A stretch of 64,000 nt of DNA. Origin: Prinsepia uniflora. Its lineage: Eukaryota; Streptophyta; Magnoliopsida; Rosales; Rosaceae. Below, piece by piece: positions 56,765 through 64,000 of the stretch; the stretch's first letter is position 1; each line of letters begins with the position of its first letter. The DNA is taken from contig CM064867.1 of assembly GCA_032719365.1 (NCBI GenBank), positions 58,964,601-59,028,600 on the forward strand. Reading direction: 5' to 3'. The notes under the pieces were generated by a model. It saw nothing but the letters and a program-made list of their open reading frames with translations. It was not told the origin of the DNA and searched no databases. The position numbers and the translations under genes were made by a program.

Positions 56765-57060
56765 CAAAAGATTGTGGCAAACACTATTATCGAGAGTGGT
56801 TGTAGTTATGGTTGTTGTGAATCGGGTGACGTTCAGGGAACGTTTCCTTTTCTTGTATGAGTTATCAGGGTGATTGTACCTAAAGTTGTGGGGTACGAGG
56901 GAGGCAGAGTTCCTTTAACAAGAACAGAGGTACAGGGTCGTTTCTCGGTATGGGCAAAGATCCAGGGTTGTCTGATTTGCAGAATGTGTGCCTGTGATTG
57001 TGATGACGATGAGCCACAAGTTGGGATATGACTCCGTCGTGATTGGCATATGTTCAGTAT
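56765..57060 (+). pseudogene. Decayed Ty3/gypsy gag
   Basis: FRERFLFL at 56832 and REAEFL at 56898 match FRERFLDQF and REVEFLQLQ of the intact Gag at nearly the right spacing. EQRYRVVSRYGQRSRV follows in place of QQGNRSVVDYEQQF. Stops and frame changes make it non-functional. It is more damaged than the relic at 220-560. Confidence 0.65.
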
Positions 57061-57329
57061 CTGAGATTTGGCAGTGGATGAGTTGGACTAGATGGGATCC
57101 AGCAGTGGATGAGATGTGTTGGGACTCTAACCCAACCTTGTGTGTGATAACTGATGTGATTGGAATGACTAAGTGGTAAATGAATGAAACGGTATGAAAG
57201 AGTTGGTGAGTTGGGGCACGAAGTTAGCTTGGTATAGACACGTGGTTGATGCACGAGTGAGTTGGTTCCAACATGGTTGGAAATTCATAATCGAGAGAAG
57301 TTGTGATTGAGGCGACGAGAGGAGTGCTT

Positions 57330-57660
57330 GATTCAACATTGGTGATGGGTATTCCGAAATCATTGAGGGTGACTTCTCATGTTCCGCCCATGGAAAATGA
57401 TGGTTGTTGTCACCAGTACGTTGATCGGGTATTAGTTGGTGGACCCATGATTTATTTTGGGTCATCAGGTGAAGTTGGGCATTTTGAAGTTAGTGAAGGA
57501 GATTTCTCGTTTTCTGCTTGGTGGCAGACGATGTTGGGTTACATGGCGTGATGGGTGCAGTGGACTTGTGCATGCACTCACGAGGGATGAGTTTTGATGT
57601 CATCGTCTTGGATCATCCTTGATTTTCCTAGTTGGAATGACAAGGATCGATATGAGGTAA
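57330..57660 (+). pseudogene. Relic of protease-to-RT linker
   Basis: DNA and translation parallel 48665-49060: YVDRVLVGGPMIYFGSSGEV, FSFSAWWQTMLGYM, and at about 57598 DVIVLDHP followed by a stop. It has less coding integrity than the minus-strand copy. Confidence 0.45.
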
Positions 57661-58970
57661 TTGGAGAGAACTCACAGTCTAGACGTGTTTCGTCTTTGAC
57701 TGAGTGATTAGATGTGAAACGGTTAAGGAACGATGTGATAAGTATAAGGATTCAAAAAGGGTGTAAGACCCTATGACCTGAAATCTAGTCATTAGCGGAG
57801 TGAGCATGTGTGGATCTTAGGTGGATCCGAATCGTGATATTGAGGATATAGGGCATTGTGACGATCAAGGATCGTGATGTTAATGATCAGGTGATGTTGT
57901 GGTGGATCAGGTTGGCGTGGATCGTGATGTCATGCCCGTGCTGGCAGACTCCGTCTTGTTGATTATGCTAAGCTAGGAGAAGAGGAGAATCATATTGTGG
58001 GACAGTTGAAGAATCTTTTGGAATAGAAAGAAATGATTATCCAACCTTTGTCTTGGATATTTTAATATGGGAATGTTAGGGCGACTTCTTTTCGAAGTCA
58101 ATCCGGTATGAGACGGTTGTTGAATGAATTGAGGTGTATACGATTTGTCTTGGATTTTTGGCTATGTGAATGATAGGATTAGCTTCCTTTCGAAGTCAAT
58201 AAAATATGATATGTTAATCGAATGAGCAGGTTACAGGTAGGTTCGGAGTTGGTACGTCTCGGTAGACGTGGGTGAGATTGTAAGCCCATTTGGCATGAAC
58301 GGGTAGGCCTTGGTGGGCGTGAGTTGGACTAGTAAGTGTTGGATTACGTGATTAGGAGTAGACGTTGTGGTGCTGGTTGAGTGACCGTGGGACTCGGAAT
58401 GGATGATCAGTTGGATTATTTGATCTGTCTAGTACTGTATTGGACAGATAGACTCTAGAATTGAAGTGTGTTTAGCTACGAACTATATAGTGGGCTGGTT
58501 GGTGGATGGATTTATGTACAGGGTACGTTGTGCGAGGATGGCTAGTGATTGTATGAGCAAGTACTCAGAGCCTTGGATGGCTAGTAGAACCCTAGAGTTT
58601 TGATGTGTATCACTACTGGGCAGGTATTCGATGGTGTCCAGTTACGCACAGACTGAGTGAGATTCATTGCATCGTTAAGGAATCCTATCGAGCTGATTTT
58701 AGCTTCCATTGAAATTAAAGGTAAGAAATCTTTACTGCAAGTTCCCGGGTGAGTGAGACGTGGATTGTGTAGCCACAAGTGAAATGAGTTGGTGGTTAGT
58801 GTAACCACGGGTTCCTTTGCGTGGATCGACTGTTCTGTGACTCTTATTAATGGCAGCATGGATTTATGAGGATATTTTGGTACGAGGTATCTTAGTGCGA
58901 CTCTAGAGTGAGTCAGAGTTGTGTTGGTGATTCGAGCTATGACCATGGAGTCTTGAGTGCCGGCGGAGTG

Positions 58971-60733
58971 TGATAGAAATTTTACCAAGCACAAACGATG
59001 TACTCGGAAAAACCTCTACGTGTAATAAACTTTGCAAGTGCATAAGACGTGTAGATAGTATAGATGCAAGCAAAGGTCTATCCCACGAAGACTTGCTCAA
59101 TGATATCCAATTTCGTTTAACTCAATTGACTTAAGTGGAGTAATTAAAATGGAATGGGAGGTTTGTTATGTTGAATGAATGCAAGTAAATTAACTAAGAT
59201 TAACTAACTAAGGCGAGCTAGGTTTTCTATCCACCTTTACCAATTAAAGTTCCGTTAGATTTCCTTGATTAGATTACTAAGCATGTATCTGAATTAAGTG
59301 CCCGTGTAGGGGTTCGGCTAAGGCTCACCCCACACATATTATCTTCTCTTAGATTGCATGTTTAAGCGTGATGTGCCCGCCCTTAAACAACTATTACCGA
59401 TGGTGTATGATAATGCATGAAACATAAAGAAGATTTAATGACACTACACTATCCCTAGAAAAGTGATGTGTAGACCTAGGAAGTCATGAGTTTGGATTAC
59501 GAATAAGATTCTCCCTCTTAAACGTGATGCTATAAATTGCAGGGTGAACACAAACATCGAGGTGATCCGTTAAGCAATTACATCGACAATTATACACAAA
59601 TAAGGTAGCTAAACTTATAGGCATAAATTGAGTTCATGAAGCGCAGTAATCCAACAAATCCAGGCATACATAACAATCATAATCAAGAGCCAAAAATCAA
59701 ACACGAACTAACATGGCTAGGGCTTCAAGTAACCCTAGCCCTAATTACACTACTCAAACATTATTGAATAATTGAATAACATAATTAAATGCATAAGAAA
59801 CATAAAATGATAAAAGAATAAATAAACACAATTACTAAAGAATAGCAAGGAGTAAGAAAAGGGGCTCAAATACTCTTCTTCTCCCATGCCTTACATCCTC
59901 CTTAGCACAAGATTGAATCCAAAAGCATCAACAATTATAAAATGCGGCTAACTATGTATATAAACTGAGTATGAATTTTGACATAATTTTGGGACCTAGG
60001 AAGGTAAATTTGCCCCCTACAATAAACCCTAATGCCCCCATTTATAAGAGAATAAGTAATCCTCTTAAAAATAGGAGTTTTTAATTAAATTCTATAAGGA
60101 AAAGGCTTCCTAAATAATTAAGAATGCTAATTAAAACCTTTCCTACAAGTAAAGGAACTAAAAATAAGAATACAAAAGGAAATATGACTAAAATCCCTAT
60201 ACAATATGGAGAATAAATGTGGAAGGAACTTTAAATTAACCTAAAAATAGCCCAAACTCGGAATTAAAGCTTCAGGGACCAATTTTGGTGGTCAACCATC
60301 GAACTCGGAGAAGTCAAAGGCGTGGTCAACGCAAGTCAAAGGCATCAAGGAGCTGTGCAGGTGTTCAGTGGAAGTCCACCGAACCGGACGGGCGAGCTTC
60401 AGGATGCGCGCGCTGAAGAGGATTTAGGTGCTTTGGTAGGCATACACCGATTAGATAGGCACGCTACAGTGACACGCGTGAAGTTTCTGATGCTGAATTC
60501 GGTGGATGGCCACCGAATTCCTGTGCCATTTTATTTCCTTCATAACCTCTTCGTTTCAACTCTGATTTAGGTGATTCTTTCACCCAAATTCTCGTAATTC
60601 CAATATCTATTTGATCTACACATTTCTCATAAAATATATTATTTTTTCCAATTGTATAGAATGAAATATTAACAAAATATAGGTAAAAGGGTATTAAATC
60701 ATTGATAAAACATGCACAAATTATGACCTATCA
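58971..60733 (-). mobile_element. Solo LTR of another family, 1,763 bp, TSD GAGTG
   Basis: Bounded by TGATAG and CTATCA termini and by GAGTG at 58966-58970 and 60734-60738. AT-rich, with no internal region or coding frame. TTATAAATG on the minus strand (about 60040-60048) is a TATA-like box about 690 bases from the TGATAGGTCATAATTTG end, so I infer minus orientation. It is unrelated to the TGTAACGACCC LTRs. It splits the last element's internal region and is therefore younger than it. The family is not identified; a single insertion of a longer LTR element followed by LTR-LTR recombination explains it. Confidence 0.85.
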
Positions 60734-61189
60734 GAGTGCGATGTTATGGATGTGTGATGTTGACATGGTAAAATTTAGGAAATACAGAGAAATTGTGAGA
60801 TTTGATAACTCTCGGTGTGGGAGAGAAGTCAGATTGATTTCCGACAGGCCAAGTGGTGACTGTTTGGCTAGATGTGTCAGCGCGGATTGATGAGGGAGAT
60901 TTAGTGACTTCTAGTGGGAGCAGATGTTAGGGTGGATTGGTGATTAAGAAGAACCGTCAAGTTGAGTGTGTCAGCTAAATGTGTCAGCGTAATGGTAGAA
61001 TTGTCCGGTGGTATCAACTCGGAACGTGTGATCAATGTCACTCGACGTGGTCGCGTATAGTTGATACGACGTGGGTTCGTGATGGAACGTTTGGGTACAG
61101 GCAAGTATTGTTCTGGTTAGTGGTGGTATACGCGTACACATGATGTGAGGCCGAATATACTTTCCACGAATTGGATGAGGACTTGGATA
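60734..61189 (+). other. Internal sequence after the solo LTR
   Basis: Continues the interrupted internal region to the polypurine tract. The TATACGCGTACACATGATG block near 61128 parallels the CACGTGTACACC block of 30678 and 47467 in inverse orientation. No coding frame is recognisable. Confidence 0.5.
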
Positions 61190-61229
61190 GTTGGAATTTC
61201 GAGGAAGAAATTATTTAAGGGGGGAAGGT

Positions 61230-64000
61230 TGTAACGACCCATCCCAAATATCGGGATTAAGTATTAATTAATTATGGGTTTAGCATGACTAATGAGGGAA
61301 TAGTTGAGTGAATTCACACGGACGGTGTAAAATGACCGTTTTACCCTTGAATTTGGGCAAAATATTTGACTTTTGACTCGGGGAGTCAAACATACGAGGA
61401 CTGAGGACCGTTACATAGATCGAGATGTTACAAGTACGTAGACAGGCAGCACGTCAAAATCAGACGTCGAACGGAGAAGTTATGGTCACGGGAGCGAAAT
61501 GGAGTAAACTTACGACCCGAGAATTTAAGTAAAATAATAATAAAATAATAGGATCTGATACATAATTAAATTAACCCAAAACCCTTGGATGAGTGAAAAC
61601 TGTCACTCATCCCACATCTGTTTTTCCCTATTTTGTGGATCTTGCCCCCATTGGTTGATTTTTATATATTTTAATCCATCACTCATCTCTCATCTCTCAT
61701 CTCTCACACCCAGCCGTCCATCTCTCTCTCAGCCACTCATCTTTCTCTCAGCCATTCATCCTCACCATTCATTTCTTTTAGCTGATCACTTATCTGATCA
61801 TCTTCATCAAACACCAAACTAGATCTCTCTCCTATATCCCTCTAACCCGTGAACTCAAGAACCATAACCCAACTCCTCAACTTCATCACCATCACCAGAT
61901 TGACTTAACCTTCATCATCAGATATCATCTTCATCATCAACTTGTCACCATCTTCATCTTTGTTGATGCAAACCCCGTGCACCACCCAAAATAGTGAAGA
62001 ACAAAAACCCCAAACCACCTAAGAATCCACGTACATACCTCAACCCGTTGCTATTTTGAACGTGGAAGGAAGCCAGGATGCTAGGAGAGCCACCAGGGAG
62101 GACTCACGGCGGCAACACGACGACGGACTTCTTCTAGGGATAAAACAGAGAGGTTTGAGCTTGATTTCATGCACGATGGACAGGTTCGGAGGCAAGGAAC
62201 TGAATGCCCTGTTTTTGAATTCAAAATTGGAGAAGCGTGAAGTAAAGGTTGTCGATCGTTTCTATGTTTTGGAGGTTGCTCCTGAGGTGAGACAAGTGTG
62301 GTGGTGCCACCGTAGTAGATCATTGTGGGTGGTGTCTTGCAAACCCGTAATGTACGTTTTGTAATTCGAAAATGGTAGTTCATGATTCCTTGGTTTTTGA
62401 TCAATGTTGATGATTAGAATGTGTCTTGGAGGATGAAAGGAACTCAGAAGGCTTGGAAGTGAGGCTGGAGATGGCCGGAGGCATGAGAACACGGCGGGGG
62501 AAGGTTGACCGGTTTAAACATCGATTTGAAAGGTATGATCTTGGCTGGTTTTCATGTTTTTTAAATCATTGGTTGATAAAATATGACTAGGCGAAGCTAT
62601 AGGAATGAAAATGGATGAAAATGGACCGAAAACATAGAAGATATGGCCCTGAACTGGACACGCTGGTTTAGTTGGACCGGCTGCATTATTCGACTGGTCT
62701 GGACCAGTTCAGCGAGGTTGAACATTATGAATAGTGCCAGTGCATGGGCTCCACGCACAGTGCCTTTGGACGGCGCGTGGGGCACTTTTGGGACACGTGT
62801 TCAACATATGAAAACATCCTTTCGATGTAACAAACATTTTGGAACTGGTTTCGAGTCAATTGAACATCGTTTCGATATAGTTCGTGATGTCTGAAGGTTT
62901 AGGATCGAGTTTAAATACGTTTAAAAATCAGGGAAAATTACGGGGCTTTAATGGAAGGTTATTGGAAGTGTTTGTGACCTTAGAATGTGATTTGGACAGG
63001 TTCGGATATTCTGAGGATGGTGATTTAGCCTGGGGAGGCTTATGACACGCATATCGAGGCAACAACGTAGGACGGTCTGTTAGTGGACATTGTTTTCTAA
63101 ACTGTGATGCATGCATAACTGTTTTATATGTTTTACATATGTGATTTCTATGATGATGATTGTGGTATTGGTGATTTACATATTTGCACGTATTTCGAGA
63201 TGTTTTCCGTATTTGCACGTATATCGAGGTTTATGGTTTTAATACTGGTTCAATGGTATGATTTTAGATTTGGATAAATGGTTTTGGATTTGAGAAATCG
63301 AATTTGTGGATAACGATGGTTTTATGGAAATCTCAGGCATAGGCCCGTTTGAATGGTTTGAGATGATTTATGAAATGGTTTTCCATATACCATCCTTATA
63401 TCTACGGATTGTCTCCTCCAGTTGTCTGGGATACTGGAGTAGTCACGACGCATTTCCTGCTAGGGGTCGCTGTACGGAGCGACCGGACTGTATAGTGTCT
63501 CAGGAGCAGGATTGCTAGACGTCTAGGACGTCAGATATCTGAGATGTTAGAGATTGACTGGGGTTGAGACCCCGGGTAGCACGCTTAGCTTGGACCGTGA
63601 CATGACGTCTGGGACGTCAAACTTCTTGGACGCTAGGCATCTGGGATGCTGAGGATTGGTACATAACGGTATTTGATGGAATTGTGATATATGGATTTAC
63701 TGGATTATGTATTTGGATTTCAAATTTATTGGATTTATGATTTGGTTTTCGGTGTTAAAGGATTTGGACAGGGACCCACATGGTTTGGATTTATGGTTTT
63801 GGGTTGAGTTCCCACTTACTTGGATTTATGGTTTTGTGCTAAGGCCCTAATAATTTAATTAAGTTAAATGGTTTGATTATTGGTTTTCAAATGCATGCAT
63901 ACTTTTTAGTGGAGGGTATAAATGTCTTCCTATGAAATGTATTTTTATTAAACTATTGATTTTCGTCCACTCACAGCTTTTAATGGTTTTAATGCTCTTC
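61230..64000 (+). repeat. 3' LTR, plus orientation, runs off the window
   Basis: Starts TGTAACGACCCATCCC and holds one U3 box (GGCAGCACGTC near 61447), the palindrome at 61585-61611, a TATA box at 61663, a pyrimidine patch, GC-rich stem-loop remnants near 62740-62780, CGATGTAACAAACATTTTGG, a CGGTCTGTTAGTGGAC copy near 63073, ATGCATGCAT near 63107, a GGGACGTC array at 63515-63645, a second ATGCATGCAT near 63891 and CGTCCACTCACAG near 63966. The 3' end lies beyond 64000. It is the same subfamily as 19456-24497. Confidence 0.82.
61585..61760 (+). promoter_or_regulatory. LTR promoter: palindrome, TATA box, pyrimidine patch
   Basis: The palindrome (arms GGATGAGTGA and TCACTCATCC here) is followed about 50 bases later by TTTATATATTTT at 61660-61671 and then about 90 bases of TC-rich sequence, resembling a plant TATA box plus Y patch. 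The matching copy is split by a solo LTR, with the palindrome at 19784 and the TATA box at 22535. Confidence 0.5.

Larger units (their letters stand above)
55992..61229 (+). mobile_element. Internal region of a plus-strand LTR element
   Basis: Runs from the primer site at 55994 to a polypurine tract at about 61190-61229 (TTGGAATTTCGAGGAAGAAA, then TTATTTAAGGGGGGAAGG). It holds a gag relic, a protease-linker relic and a nested solo LTR at 58971-60733. The blocks after the linker (GTGTAAGACCCTA, GAGCATGTGTGGATC, CTTCTTTTCGAAGTCAATCC near 58087) occur in the same order on the minus strand at 48660-48225, with no RT between, so this deletion derivative is shared by two elements. Confidence 0.7.

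Noticed and set aside
58971..60733. A host gene or DNA transposon
   Set aside because: TG..CA-type ends, a 5-bp duplication and no coding frame fit a solo LTR better; the TGATAG/CTATCA match is only the short terminal repeat of an LTR.

Overview
This window reads as intergenic heterochromatin of a flowering plant. It is almost wall-to-wall LTR retrotransposon sequence, mostly Ty3/gypsy, inserted into one another. Evidence: long LTRs opening TGTAACGACCC and closing with TGTCA, TATCA or similar; plant-type initiator-tRNA-Met primer binding sites (TGGTATCAGAGC); purine-rich tracts of the 'GGGGACGAAATT..AAGGAGGG' kind; plant Gag proteins; and Cassandra-type 5S-rRNA-bearing fragments. I found no host gene, tRNA gene, functional rRNA gene or CRISPR array. 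The species cannot be named from the sequence.

Layout. 1-795 is a decayed plus-strand gag, interrupted by a minus-strand element at 796-6415 (target duplication CTGTA). LTR fragments of both orientations follow to about 9,415. 9,416-10,420 and 16,773-17,815 are the two halves of a decayed plus-strand internal region, split by a complete, young, gag-only Tat-like element at 10,421-16,772 (585-bp LTRs, duplication GTAAG). 17,816-24,497 holds plus-strand LTR fragments, a Cassandra-derived inverted repeat, and a 2,670-bp solo LTR (19,850-22,519, duplication CCATT) sitting next to the TATA box of another LTR. 24,498-25,013 is Cassandra-like with a 5S-like core. 25,014-39,229 is one plus-strand LTR split by a minus-strand composite at 26,185-36,744 (LTR, gag, LTR, partial gag) whose two 3,403-bp LTRs are almost identical and whose 284-codon gag is intact. 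39,225-42,580 is a minus-strand LTR head-to-head with the previous one, followed by a decayed internal region. 45,298-53,655 is a minus-strand element (duplication GTGTG) with unequal LTRs, inserted into a plus-strand LTR fragment. 55,992-61,229 is the internal region of a plus-strand element with gag and protease-linker relics and a nested solo LTR (58,971-60,733, duplication GAGTG). Its 3' LTR starts at 61,230 and runs off the window.

How it works together. No reverse transcriptase or integrase reading frame survives here, yet at least two insertions look recent, so they were presumably mobilised by enzymes made elsewhere. The most unusual signal is in the long LTRs. Different LTR subfamilies share an ordered set of short inverted repeats: a palindrome in U3, a GC-rich stem-loop, a GGACATC-type stem, a mirrored GTGAGTGGAC/ATGCATGCAT module, variable arrays of short hairpins and a stem near the 3' end. 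Several stems keep their pairing while their bases change.
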